Shown: piece by piece, positions 11,270 through 22,532 of the stretch | Numbering within the stretch: position 1 is the stretch's first letter | Layout: each line of letters starts with the position of its first letter | DNA from: Symbiodinium natans | Taxonomy: Eukaryota; Sar; Dinophyceae; Suessiales; Symbiodiniaceae | DNA length: 64,000 bases | Direction of reading: 5' to 3' | NCBI GenBank assembly: GCA_905221605.1 | Contig: CAJNDS010001713.1 | Coordinates: forward strand, 322,501-386,500 | Program-made: the position numbers and the translations under genes | The notes under the pieces: generated by a model | Told to the model about the DNA's origin: nothing | Databases searched by the model: none | Seen by the model: only the letters and a program-made list of their open reading frames with translations

Positions 11270-13121
11270 CTGTGATCCCTCGACGCCTGCAAGCCCCCAT
11301 CTCTATGCGGCCGGGACCTCGCCGGCAGCATCGCCCTCCCGCAGGGCGTACCTTCGAATTCATCGGGTTTGGTTTCAGAGGAATACATGGGCTTTCAGGG
11401 TTGGCATGGACGACTCTCAGTGAAGCAGGGCTGTTCGCTTCAGGGACTGCATTTCTTTGCTTGTACCTCCCAACAAAACACCCTTGCTTGTGCAAGAAGT
11501 TGCTCAATGCCGGTCGTGAAACAAGGCTAAGATAATGCTAACTCCCAGAAAAATCTTGAAAGCGACAGCCGCCAGCAGCAGGATAGCTGCGTGAACCTAA
11601 ACAGACCTCTGCTTTGAGATGCACGCGCTTGCATCGACCTATATCTGGAGATGCACCGATTGATATCAACCTGTGGCTTGCACGACCTGTGTTGGCATCG
11701 ATTTAGGGCGGCTTCAGAAGTCATTGGCCTCAGGGATTTGGCATTCGGCCTGGGAAGCTGCAACGACCGCTGAAATTCTCGGCCAGGATAAACTAGACCA
11801 TTTGCCAAATTACGCCAAAAACCCTACGAGCCGAACGTTGATCTTGGAAGCTTGGGTGTGTACAAATCTGTACTTTGACGTGCGTTGACTTACATGGAGT
11901 TGTGCTTGCGACCTGCCTTCCTGCGAATAAAACGGGAGAGCAACCACCGAGGGTATCCTTCATTACCTGTCCGAGGGAGGGCAAGACAGCCCACAAATCT
12001 TGGCTAGCTTTAGGGTGGGGATGGTCGGCCAGAGTATCACAGCGACCGCCCATTGCGGCGAAACTTTGGCTGTCAACACTGTAGGAGGGGGACCAAGATT
12101 TGGGATGAAGCCTAGCGGCCTGCTTACTTGTCGGGCGTTGGGGCTTCAGATTCTTCTCGCTTCAGAGATATTCGCGGCTGGCTTGGAGGCTGCCAACTAT
12201 TGAATGTGTCAGTAGCCTCGGCTCAAGAAACGGAATCCCGATACCCGGCGTCTTCGAACCCTGACGGAGGGCACTTCTCCACCACCTCGTCGAAACGCTC
12301 CTCCGGTTCTCAGAGGCACGAGGCTCTCAAGAGTCCAAAACCCTGCCGTCAACGAGCCTTGACGTTGACCATGGCCATGCCAATAGGGTCGTCTGCCTTC
12401 CAGAGCACGAAGTATTGATGAAGTTGCTACAAAGTTATTCAGAGACTCTGACTCTGTCATTCAGAAGCTTGTGGTTCAGGAATGAACGCCCGCGACCTCG
12501 CCGAATCCGGAAGGCAGAGTGGGGGCTGCAGAGAGGTTGTGGGCTCCTAGCTTCAAAGCCCTTTTCATTCTTTGGGTTGCGTTGGGTCATGGGGTGGGAT
12601 GTTTTGGTTTTGGGGCTCTTGCCTTTGGCGTCTGTCAGAGCATAGCTCCATCAAAACGAGCTGGACCACGTCCAGAGTATTCCAAGACCACTTCGAGACC
12701 AACGACAGCTCAAGGATGGGAAGAGGAGACTGAGACGAGAGCGCGATTTGCGACACCCCAAGACCTGCCGAATTCCCCTCTGGAATGGTCTTGGCCAGCA
12801 TGCAGGAAAAAGTACGCTCCTGCCTCATTTGCTCGACACGGAGCGATGAAAGCATGAAAAAGTATGGATTTCGATGCCTGGTGAGTGCACAAGCGTGCCG
12901 TGCGGTCACCATCTAGCCTGCAATGGCTCTGTTTTGAGAGCCATGCAAGCCGAATGCAGGTGAGGAAACAAAACCCAAAAAACCCTAAACATTTTAACCA
13001 CTTCAACCCAATCTTCCAAACCCGGGCCGGCCGATGCAACAGCGAAAGCTGGCGTGGAGGAGGCTTTTCAATGTCACAACGCTGAGCTTGCATTGGCTTC
13101 CTATTTCGGCAATTGATGCGC
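11270..13121 (-). CDS. Candidate exons downstream of the TPR exons
   Basis: The best exon is 12,358-12,426: 23 codons, phase 0, GTAG acceptor, GC donor, containing YFVLWKADDPIGMAMVNVK. Others are near 12,770-12,850 (contains QMRQERTFSCMLAK), 12,500-12,540 (contains PTLPSGFGEVAG), 12,250-12,300 (contains ERFDEVVEK) and 11,318-11,356 (contains YALREGDAAGE). They follow the TPR exons on the same strand and have the same splice style, so they may be the 3' part of the TPR gene or a separate gene. No family is recognised. A perfect 8-bp hairpin (ATGGCTCT...AGAGCCAT) lies near 12,928-12,948. Confidence 0.4.
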
Positions 13122-16100
13122 CTTGAACTCAGCCTCTTCCTTGGCGGCTCGTTCGACTTCAGCCTACCAAGGTAAACAGACTCGAGCCCGAGCATTGCAA
13201 GCGAGAGTCCCAAGCCAACCTTTACCCGACAACCTAGAACGGCAAAGATCACGCCTGCTTCGCCTTCAGGGCCGCAGCTCGTGCATCGAGGCTCTCAGCA
13301 GAGAGGCCACCACCCCCGAGCGACTGCAGAGCTAAAACGTCCTGCAACTAGGCGGAGCTGACATTTTGGGTTTTTGGGGTTGCAACCAACATGATCCAAA
13401 TTTAGGCACCCCGAAGAAAAGGTACACGCATTTTCTGAGGGGAGTTAGGGCTTGGGGTTGTTTAATTAGGGTTTAGGCTCTGGACTTCTAAGGGCAAGGT
13501 GCCCGAAGCCTCTTTCTAGGGGTTCTACTTTGGACCCTTAAGGTTGTACCCTTGGGTTTGGGTCCCTTCTTAAGGATCCCTGAGGGAATATATGGGCCAT
13601 ATTAAGCGTATATGAAGGGGAACCTTTAGGGGTACAACCTTAGGGGTACGAGTCTTCATCCCTTGACTCTTGGGGTAGAGCTGAAACCCTAAGAGGGAGA
13701 GGCGTTGTCTCTTCCTAGGCGGGGCGGGGCCCTTCTGTTGTCTTCCTAGGTGTGGCAGACCCTTTTTCCTAGGTCACGGTCCTTTGCGGGGGGCGTGTGG
13801 GGGGGGGTGGGGGTGGGGGGGGGGGTGGGGGGGGGTGGAGGCTGACCGAGGGACGTCGCCCTCTCCGGGCTTCCTAGGAAACGTGTGGCCTTTTTTTCCC
13901 CAAAAAACCTAAAATTCGACGCAACGAACAAAAAACACTGTTCCCGGCCCAACTATTCTGAGAGAGAAGGTATAAAACTCCGTAGGGGCCTCGAGGGCCG
14001 GGGCATATGAGTGGATCGCCTCGAATGCCAGGCTTCGACGATTCAGAGCCTCACAGGGCTGAGGCTCTTGGGCGCTCTTCGGGCTCGATTTTGGGGACTT
14101 CAGGGAATCTGGCTTGGGGAAGCGCTTGAGGTCTGTACATGGGTTCAGGAGACATGCGTGCACTTGTGCACACCTGTTGGGCTCCTTCACGGGTCTGGAA
14201 TTCAAGCTTCAGCTCTTCGAGGGCTCTTAAAGCCTCGAGATGCTAGTCGAGATGCTTGTAGGTTTGGAAAGCTGGCCTCTTCTCACCTTACGAACAGTTT
14301 AGCCAGCCCGAATCTGCCCCTAAACTGCCCCCTAAGACTCAATACACGAACTTTAGGATCCGAGCCTTGGCGTTCGAAGGGTCCAGCTGCAGGCAGGAGT
14401 CTGCAGCCTCGATAGCGCGGCGGTAGAGCTCCTGGCCTAATGATGGCAAAACAAAGGTGGCATGAAGGAGGCACACACAAATATTCTGAATTCTTAAGTG
14501 ATGCTGAGAGAAGCACACGGTACTTTTAAAGTTGAGCACAGAGCTCGGACGGCTCAGACTTTCGAGAACAGGCGATTTGGGGAGCTCCTGCCTAACTGGA
14601 TGTCGCTTTGAAAGACTAAGCCCTGAACCTGACACCCCGACTCATTGAAGCGGCATGTCTTGACGTCACAAGGCCTAGTGCCCCAGAAACTCTCCGAACT
14701 GTTTAGGCCCAGCGGCTCAAAAAGCACTGTGCGATGTTGCTGTGCAAAACCGCTTTCAGCTCCACCTTAAGGAAACCCTGATTTCGTTGACTAACAACTT
14801 GAACGATGATGACGATGGCAGGTAGATTTCACTTCATGGCAGTGGTGATCAACAACTCACACAAACCAACGAAAAGGTGAACAATCAGAGCTTAGGTTTC
14901 CAGGAGTGCTGAAGCTTTGGGATTGTAGGAACTGGCGACATCCCCCAGCCTATATAAAGCTCCAAAGCTTTACGGGATTCTCTATGCGAGCAAGGAGAAC
15001 AGTCGAATTCAAATTTAACAGCCTTTGGCAGCTGATGTTCATTTGGTGGCGTTGTCTGGTTGAGGGTTGAGGGTTGAGGGTGATTGATGCTCATGATGCG
15101 CGTCCGGCAGTTCTCTTTTGTTGAGGGCCCGCGCAGCTGCGCAGCTGATGCTGACGATGCTCGTCCGGTGGTATTCTCTGTTTGAGAGCATCGTGAGCAT
15201 CAGCTGAGAAGGCCCGCAACCAGAGAGCACCACCAGACGAGCATCTTGAGCATCAGCAGCCCGAGGACCTCAAGAAGAGACGAGCATCATGAGCATCACC
15301 TGCTAAGGTCCGCAATCATACAGCACCACATCAGCCGCCCGAGGCCCGCAACCAGAGAACACTACCAGACGAGCATCAGCTGCTCAGGCCCTTAGCCAGA
15401 GAGCACCACCAGACGAGCATCATGAGCATCAGCCGTCCAAGGCCCTCAACATCCCTCAACCAGAGAACGCCAGACGAATATCGTGAGCATCAGCTCACCA
15501 CCAGACGAACATCGTGAGCATCAGCTGCCAAGGCCCTTCACGAAAGCACACCACCAGACGAGCATCAGCTGCCAAGGCCCTTAACCAGAGAGCACCACCA
15601 GACAAGCATCATGAGCATCAGCTGCTAAGGCCCTTAACCAGACGGCACCACCAGACGAACATCATGAGCATCAGCTGCTAAGGCCCTCACCGCCGCCCGA
15701 GGCCCTCCAACGCCATCAGTCCTCAGAGAGCACCACGAGCTTCATCATGCGTATCAGCCCGAGGCCCGCAACCAGAGAATCAGCTCACCACCAGACGAAC
15801 ATCGTGAGCATCAGCTGCGAAGGCTCTTCACCAGAAACCACCAGACAAGCATCATGAGCATCAGCTGCTAAGGCCCTGAACCACACGGTACCACCAGACG
15901 AGCATCATGAGCATCGGCTGCCCAAGCCCGCAACCAGAGAGCACCGCCAGACGAGCATCATGAGCTGCTGCTAAGGCCCTCAGCCAGACAACACCACCAG
16001 AGGAGCATCCTGAGCATTAGCTGCTACGGCCCTTGATCAGAGAGCACCACCAGACGAGCATCATGGGCATCAGCCGTCCCAGGCCTGCAACCCGACAACA

Positions 16101-17377
16101 TCGCCAGACGAGCACCATGGGCATCACCTGCTAAGGTCCGCATGCATACAGCACCACATGACGAGCATCATGAGCATCAGCCGCCCGAGGCCCACAACCA
16201 GAGCAGACGAGCATCATGAGCATCAGCCGTCCAAGGCCCTCACCCAGAGCCTAAGGCTTTTCATCAACCTTCTAACAAGCCTAAACAAGGGTAACTCGAC
16301 AAGCAAGCGGCCATCTTCTCAACCTCCGTGCGGAGTGCAGGATGTCCGTCCGCCTTGAGGCAACAGACAGGGTGCCCTGAACACCTTCAACACCCAAGCC
16401 ATCAACCGTTTGCAGCCTTGTCGAGGATGTTAATGCCCTGGGTGTAGGACGTCACAGCCTCGGCGTAGGCCTTGCGCTTCACTGCGCTGTTGCCCTCCTG
16501 CGCGGGGGAGCCCCCCCAGGAAAAGGAAAAGTGCGTCGTCAGAGGAGGCATGAGCCTCAGGTACACTTGCCGAGGCGGCCTCGCGATAGCGGGTAACTTT
16601 CTGCTTTCATACGCTAGAAATCTTGGACGCTTACTCAAGGGCGGCAATGAAAAAAAAAACTCGCAGAGCAATACTCATCCAAAAACGACCTTGTCAAGAG
16701 TTACCATTCTAAGGTACAGCTTCTTTTCTGGGATGCTTGCACGCAACGTGCGCAGGAGGCCACAACAGACCTTGAAACTCTTCGTTTCAGATCCAACGCT
16801 TCTTATTTGAAGCGTTGCTGGTTTGAGCTCGGAACTACGAATTCAGTATGTGCGGTTCAGCGCGTGCTCAGAGCTTGGGAACCAAGACGTTGGCGCTAGG
16901 CATAGGCTTCCGAGTTTGCAACGGGGGCGTGGCATTTAGTACCCAAGGCTTGGGACTCCATATGCTTCATACAAGGTTGGAAAAGGCTTTAGGTGAGTCC
17001 TCCTTCTGCTTCGTGGCAGCCTCAATCAAGGGGATGCAGTCGATGATCCTCGGTTGAAGGTTCAAGGTGCGGGGATTCCTGAACACGAAACTCCAAGAAA
17101 CATGGGGTCTTGGACTCTTGGCTTTGGAAGCTTCTTGAATCTGGCTGCCAAGACCGTGTGATAACCAGTACCAAAGGCACTCACCTTACCAAGCGACGGA
17201 AGGCTCAGCAAACGAGAGCCTGGAACCCCCTCCAGAAGCAAAACCACGCCCAACTCTTCCACTACCCGACCCCCACCTCCCAAAACTAAAGTTTAAAGGG
17301 GGCTCACAGGGTTCTGAAACTCGGGGGATGCCATCAACAGCGCCGAGGCTCTGGGGCGTCTCCTCTGTCGAGGCCAT
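13122..17377 (-). CDS. Tetratricopeptide-repeat (TPR) protein gene, at least 8 exons
   Basis: TPRs are paired helices of about 34 residues that bind partner proteins, often chaperones. Exons, 5' to 3': 17,321-17,377 (possible start, MASTEETPQSLG); 16,988-17,048 (20 codons ending ATKQKEDSPK); 16,417-16,497 (27 codons from EGNSAVKRKAYAEAV); 14,709-14,765 (19 codons, HSNIAQCFLSRW); 14,366-14,431 (22 codons, RRAIEAADSCLQLDPSNAK); 13,990-14,049 (20 codons, ALNRRSLAFEAIHSYAPALE); 13,264-13,323 (20 codons); 13,122-13,163 (AEVERAAKEEAEFK, coiled-coil-like). From 16,497 down, all exons are multiples of three with phase-0 GC-AG introns, and the joined product has TPR spacing with the expected G-N, A and D-P-S-N-A residues. 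The acceptor at 14,431 could instead be 14,428. The first exon does not join the second cleanly, so an exon may be missing there. The exact TPR family and the 3' end are unknown. Confidence 0.78.
13539..13642. repeat. 13-bp inverted repeat within an intron
   Basis: TAAGGTTGTACCC at 13,539-13,551 is perfectly inverted at 13,630-13,642, with a 78-base spacer. It lies in the TPR-gene intron between exons 13,990-14,049 and 13,264-13,323. G-rich, nearly simple sequence follows at 13,796-13,838. Confidence 0.75.
15060..16250. repeat. Large degenerate minisatellite inside a TPR-gene intron
   Basis: About twenty diverged copies of a unit of roughly 55-60 bases built from the words ACCACCAGACGAGCATC, ATGAGCATCAGC and AAGGCCC. 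Units have insertions, deletions and substitutions. The array makes up most of the intron between exons 16,417-16,497 and 14,709-14,765. Frames through it yield His/Glu/Ser-rich peptides and are not coding evidence. Confidence 0.9.
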
Positions 17378-17601
17378 GGCCAAGCTCTACGGAGGCGCCA
17401 CTCCACAGGGGACTTCAGGCCCTTTGGGAACTCGGACTCAAGGATGAGGGTGTGGTTCCAAGGGCTTACACCTCTAGAGGCTTGCAGTCTAGTTCCCTGC
17501 AAGCCTCGGGTCTTCAAGGTTCCTTGGTCACAGGCTTGCAGGTAGGGGGGTGTGAGGTGTGTTTTTCTTCCGCAAACCCGTGTGTCGAATGAGTGGTCTA
17601 T

Positions 17602-17930
17602 TCTCAGATGCAAATGAAACAGTCCATGTTTCGGCAGAAGGGCTTAGTCAGCTTGGAGGTATCAAGCCTGAGAATAATATGCACCCAACCGCCACCCATG
17701 GAAGCGTCAGACTTCTTCGATGCCAAAACGAGCGCACAGACAGCCGTAGCCACTTGGTTAAGATTTCGAAACCCTTGACCCTAAACCCTAAACCCTTTTT
17801 CCCCTAAACCCTAAACCCTTTTTCCCCTAAACCCTAAACCCTAAACCCTAAACCCGAACCCCAAAGAAGCCAGGCTCGCGGCAGCCGCGGATGGCTGGGT
17901 AGGCGTAGTAGACGTGCATATCTCGGCAAG
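17602..17930 (-). CDS. Candidate exons of an unidentified minus-strand gene
   Basis: Two candidates just upstream of the TPR gene start. One, about 17,883-17,930, codes DMHVYYAYPAIRGCRE with strongly G/C-biased third positions. The other, about 17,602-17,760, is an open stretch of about 50 codons that contains ASMGGGWVHIILRLDTSK and ends at a stop, so it may be a terminal exon. A CCCTAAA array at 17,777-17,856 lies between them. No family is recognised and their joining is unproven. Confidence 0.35.
17777..17856 (-). repeat. Telomere-like CCCTAAA array
   Basis: About ten CCCTAAA units, interrupted twice by CCCTTTTTCCCC. It is the longest clean telomere-like patch in the window and lies between two candidate exons, so it is probably intronic. 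Confidence 0.92.
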
Positions 17931-19467
17931 CCGCAGAGGCTTCAGAGGCTTTTACATTCTGCGGCTCGATGTGGGGGGTTTTACGAAACAGAGGGGGCCC
18001 CTGAAATTCGATCCCAAATAGTAGGATTCCCTTATCAACAGGGACCCCAAGCAGGTAGCCCTAGCTTCGGAAACCCCCATGCTGTGGCTGAGACCTATGG
18101 GCTTCATGGCTACAGGGTGTTAGGATCAAAGGGTGACGGGCTCGGCAGCAGAGGTCTTTGGCTGCTTCAGCAAAGCTAAGGATGGACAAGTATTGCGGAG
18201 GGATTGCAAACGGCATGATCTGGGGGCGATTCCTTACCCGCTCAGTGAGGTAAAAACCTTCATGAAGGCTTGCAGATTTCCAAGGCGGATTTGCATCGAA
18301 ACCGATGGGCCAGGAAGCAGAGAAGCGAAAAGTTCTGGAGCCGAAGCGCCAAGATGCCCAGAAGCCGAGTGCTAGAGGGAAGCAATGGAAAGAAGCGCCC
18401 TGATTATCCAAGAGGCCGTGTGGCCGCAAAGCAAAAAAATCCTCTAACACAAGCAGAAAAGTGTGGTACCACACGAGTCAAACTAGTAGAAATAAGCCCA
18501 AGTCCCCCCCCCCCCCTCCCCAAGCCGGTACACCTCACATGTGGTAGCGATCCATTTTATTGGCAGCGATCCGTTCCCTTCAGGCGGATATGTTGCAACG
18601 CATCACTCAATCGCTGCATCGCAGGGCAACAAGTGACACGGGGCAGGTGTAGGCCTCCTTAGGCTTGAGAAACGCTTTGAGGTCGAAGTGAAGCCTATAC
18701 ATATAAAAATGAATGGAGGGTATGGAGGGCATGGGGATTGGGAGCCTTCCCAATTTTGGAGCCGCTTTGTCACTTGCGCTGCGGCACTCACGCACTGCAT
18801 CTGCTCACCAACACCTGCGGAAGCTCGCTGTAACATGGGCACATGACTGTGACATGGCTACACGAGTACATCCTTCTGTCAGACAGGGCTTATCTCACAG
18901 CAGCTTATGCCTAGGGCCCTACATACTCTCAAATCATGTTGGCAGCTAGCAGTCTGGAACGGAGTAGAGGATCAGGAATCGATATTGCGCGGCATATTGT
19001 TCTTCGACTCAGTTTACGATGCAGCAGAGCGGACATGACAAGATGGCGAGACGTGAGACACGAAACGATATTGGACAACATACGACACAAGGCGCAACCT
19101 GACACGAGACACGCGACGGGTCAAAGCCGAGACGACACGACACGCCCGACACGCAACAGCATACGAGACTGCAGACATGTTCAACAAGTACAGGTGCATG
19201 CGAAGAAAGGCGCGAAGGCGTAAAAACAGGTGCAGGCACAGCCGAAGGAGAATCTGAGTTGCCGAGCAAGCTCGAGCGCTGAGGCAACGGTTCCCGGTTA
19301 AGTCAGCAAACGCGCAATCCCGAAAACAAGAACCCTTCGACAGGCCCCCAAAGCTTTCCAACACGTAGCTGTCCTCCAGAGCCTATGCCCCTAATTGATT
19401 CTGACAGGGGCTAGCAGCGTCTGGCACTGGCTCTGAAGCACTGAAATCCGAAACCTCACCCCTCAAG
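17931..19467. other. Sparse region with weak exon candidates
   Basis: Two weak minus-strand exon candidates: near 18,150-18,250 (contains QIMPFAIPPQYLSILSFAEA) and near 18,748-18,833 (contains GEQMQCVSAAAQVTKRLQNW). At 19,030-19,170 there is a degenerate GACACGA-type tandem repeat, and at 18,507-18,520 a poly-C run. Confidence 0.35.
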
Positions 19468-19565
19468 TCATCTCAAGTCCCCTGGAGGTCCCCCGGCCAG
19501 GAGCAGGGAGAGGGCCCCGAGCACGGCGATGCCGGCAAGGCCCAGCAAGCTCCAGGGCCCACGCA
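19468..19565 (-). CDS. Terminal exon coding a C-terminal transmembrane anchor
   Basis: After a CAG acceptor the minus strand codes about 32 residues, then a TGA stop at 19,468-19,470. A run of about 20 hydrophobic residues (contains LLGLAGIAVLGALSLLLAGG) is followed by PPGDLR and the stop. This is typical of a single C-terminal membrane segment with a very short tail, as in tail-anchored or type I membrane proteins. Third positions are almost all G or C. The upstream exons were not identified, although candidates lie near 20.1 and 20.9 kb on the same strand. The topology is inferred. Confidence 0.5.
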
Positions 19566-20116
19566 CTGGGCCGCAAGGGGGGTTCGAGTTCAGGGTTTCA
19601 GAGGCTTCGTTTTCGCGTTCAGGGTTTAAAGGTCTTCGATTTTCGTTGCAGGGTTCTCAGCATCTTTTGTGTTGAAGGCTGTTGTGCGGAGTAGAAGGCA
19701 TTCGTTCGTGCACAAGTTGAGGTTTAACTTCTCCGACATCAAGCGTTCCATGTCGAGCTTACCTACCAAGTCCGTAATCCCAAGCCCGACAAGAGCACGT
19801 TGCTTCCATTCTTGCAAGCCAAGACACAATGCGCGACTACGCTTCCCGCCTTCCTTCAAATTTAGCATACCCCCCTTGCCGGGCGAGGGGAAAACAGAGA
19901 TCCCAGTCACAAGCCGCAAACCCAAACCCGAAAGTCCTGAATCCGAAAAACCAATCTCGACACAAGGGGTAAACCAAGCCCCGTGCCTTTATGTGCAGGC
20001 AGTGCTTCCTGCCCAGGGGGAGTCTGTAGTCAGACCCTCAAGGTCTTTTGGGGGGAGTTCTGAAGAAGTGCTTCTAGGATCATGCCTTGCGTTAGAGCCG
20101 TTGGTGTAAATGAAAC

Positions 20117-20165
20117 TTCCAGCTGTTCATTGGGGCCGGAGTTGAAGATGATGTCCCAGGCATGT
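20117..20165 (-). CDS. Candidate internal exon HAWDIIFNSGPNEQLE
   Basis: A 49-base exon between a CTGCAG acceptor and a GT donor codes HAWDIIFNSGPNEQLE with G/C-rich third positions. Another minus candidate lies near 20,280-20,350 (contains LELRILPLKHPETV). Both lie upstream of the membrane-anchor exon on the same strand and may belong to that gene. I do not recognise the family. Confidence 0.4.
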
Positions 20166-20876
20166 CTGCAGTTTAGGGCTCAGGGGGCTTTGTTCCCTCC
20201 CCCAACAGAGGCCCAACAAGGCACATCCAAGTGCCCCGGCCTCCGTGGTAGGCCTTGCGGCCTGCGCTCTTGCACGAGCCTTGCCGCGGTCTTCGAGATG
20301 AGGCTTACGGTTTCAGGATGTTTCAGGGGCAGGATGCGAAGCTCCAGATCAAAACTCATGGAAGATCCCCCACTCCGGCCTCTTCGGGAATTGGTTCCTC
20401 AGCTTGCCCAGCACTTAGATCCCCACAGCGTGCAGGTCATGTCCATGTGTCCGCTTCACTGTTTTCCAAGCCGCCGGGGGGGCGGAGGGGGGGGTGGGGG
20501 GACCTGCCCAGCAACATCAAAAAGCAACTCACTGGCCTAGGCTGGTGGAGTGTACGAAAAACTTCACAAATCACGCGGTCGTGAAACGTACCAAAACCTT
20601 GCAAATAACATGAAAAGTTTTCCACTAGTGGATCGAACAATTTTCCACTGGTGGAAGAAGCCTTCGCACATCACGTATGGTGCTGCAGCATCCTGCGTTG
20701 CTCTGCCCTCTCTTAAGACTCGTTCTGGCTTGGTTCTTCAAAGCGCTTTCGTTTGGGACATGCGCTGCCTGGTTACACCTGGTTAAATATGATCATTGCC
20801 GGTGTCGGGCCCTAATGTAGACCTTACGCCAAGACAGGAGCACACACACACACACACACACTGATACAAACACGAC

Positions 20877-20972
20877 TCGTCATGACTGGCACGCTTCCAT
20901 TCGAGAGGATGGCTGGCGAGGCTTGCAGGTGCACCAGCAAACCAGCAGAAGTAGCGCAGCAAATCTTTCTCC
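20877..20972 (-). CDS. Candidate exon, unidentified
   Basis: A minus-strand frame of about 32 codons contains EKDLLRYFCWFAGAPAS and EWKRASHDE. It looks protein-like in amino-acid mix and third-base use, but its splice boundaries are not clear and no family is recognised. A CA microsatellite lies just beyond it at 20,839-20,862. Confidence 0.35.
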
Positions 20973-21171
20973 TAAATCCGACACCCCAAATCTCAACCCT
21001 ACCACTCAGTTCTGAGCATCCCAACATGACTCGGCACCTTTCTAAAACTAACTTCAGGGATGTATATGGATCATCTGGGGATTCGTGCCAGAAATGCCGC
21101 AGGTTGCAGAAAAAAGTGTCGTCGTCGCAGACATGCTGTTTGCGAAGGAAGCATCTTCAGATAATGTGAAC

Positions 21172-21657
21172 CTATGTACACTGCATGAAGGAATGCACCA
21201 CTCCAAGCCTAACCACATGCTCTTGCAACACAGCTGCATGGATGGGCAGCCCTTGGCCAGTGACGTTGGGGAGGCCAGAAACATGGACCTCCCAAGGACA
21301 GACAGTCACGGGGTTGGTTCTAGTAGCTCCGAAAACTGACAGTACCTTCATGCCCTGCAGGGGAATCTTTGGGGAAATGGACATCAGGAAAGCTCTGGCA
21401 AGCCACAGAAAGCTACGCACTTCGGTCCCATTCAACGTCTCGACTTTGGGATAAGACCTAAGGTGACACACACTGACCATAGCAATTTCTACAGAGCAAG
21501 CTTGTACAGAGGTCTTCGCAAAAACAAACACCCCATGCCATCCGGGAACAGCTGTTGGCTGAGATGGCATACGACGTGGGCCTGAATCAAAAAATGCGAA
21601 CCAAAGACAAAATGCCCCCAACTGATCCCATCCAACCTTCTGGATATCCGTGACCAC
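21172..21657 (-). CDS. Long-frame patch, possible degenerate mobile-element ORF
   Basis: A 161-codon minus frame without simple repeats, unusual in this window. It contains TEVRSFLWLARAFLMSISPK, which loosely recalls the T-E-V-R-S-F-L-G-L motif of the Ty3/Gypsy reverse-transcriptase thumb. No catalytic YxDD, RNase H or integrase motif is visible, and overlapping frames on the other strand are also long. Further long frames follow at 21,727-22,158 and 22,260-22,532. Third-base bias is weak compared with nearby exons. It may be a decayed retroelement or an unrecognised gene. Confidence 0.25.
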   Translation of the reverse strand: MVTDIQKVGWDQLGAFCLWFAFFDSGPRRMPSQPTAVPGWHGVFVFAKTSVQACSVEIAMVSVCHLRSYPKVETLNGTEVRSFLWLARAFLMSISPKIPLQGMKVLSVFGATRTNPVTVCPWEVHVSGLPNVTGQGLPIHAAVLQEHVVRLGVVHSFMQCT

Positions 21658-22532
21658 ATTGCCAAAGACGCTTTTGATGGTCTGGCATGGGCATTCGGGG
21701 TCTGGCTGTGGCGAGGTGCAGGGCTCTTAAGCCGGGCAGAAACAACGTCGTTGCACCATTGTAGAAGACATTAAGTCATTAAGCCCATTCTTCCGCTTCG
21801 TGCCTCTGATGCATCTTGTGTCAGTTGCATTCATGTTTCCTAATCTGGGGAGGCATCTTCGGCTCAAGAGCGGTTTACGTAAACGTGCTTGGAGTTTGGC
21901 TTTGGCCCGAGGCCGAATGCCTTTGCGAGTGACAAAGATGCAGCAGCCCTGACATGCGTGGTCCTCGGGTGTGGAGTATGATGAATGCTCAGGGAACCTT
22001 GCTACGCGACCCAGAATCGGATCTGTGCCACAACTAGGCGGTAACAACACCAAGTGAAGCTGAACTATTAGGGCGACGGGACAACCCGAACAAGCCTCGG
22101 CAGTCTCATTGGCAACGTCTCCAATCACCGCGGAATCAAGGCTTCCGACCTGCCACAAAATTATCCAAGGGAAGGTGGGTGTGTGGCTCCCCAGTTAGCC
22201 AGGAATTGCCTGTAAAATGATTCCGACCATCGGGATTGGGACAAAAGCAGGCAGCCTGCTCAGAAAACGAGAGGTCCCTGTACGCGTGGTTCCTTACAGG
22301 GGAAGGGAGTACTCTTGAAACCCTCACGAGCCCATGGCAGGATTCGGGATTCAGATGAATCTCCAGAAGCCCTAAGCACCCGCTGTAAACCCCTTGTAGC
22401 ACTCAAAAGCTCCAAAAACATGCCACGGGTGCCAGGGCAGACATCCGGAGATGCCCAGCCGTTGCGTTCTCCTCGTAGCGCCTCGCAACAGCCCGATTCC
22501 CTGACCCTTCCGTTGTGGTTGTTCGTCACCAA

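Noticed and set aside
12205-12225. Second possible spliced-leader remnant (GTAGCC then TCGGCTCAAG)
   Set aside because: It needs a three-base gap and two mismatches, too weak to separate from chance.
14186-14240. Extra TPR-gene exon coding ALEELKLEFQTREGAQQ
   Set aside because: It looks coding-like but would fall between two halves of a TPR that already join perfectly without it.
15060-16250. CRISPR-like array
   Set aside because: Units are degenerate and lack the exact-repeat/unique-spacer pattern; the setting is a eukaryotic intron.
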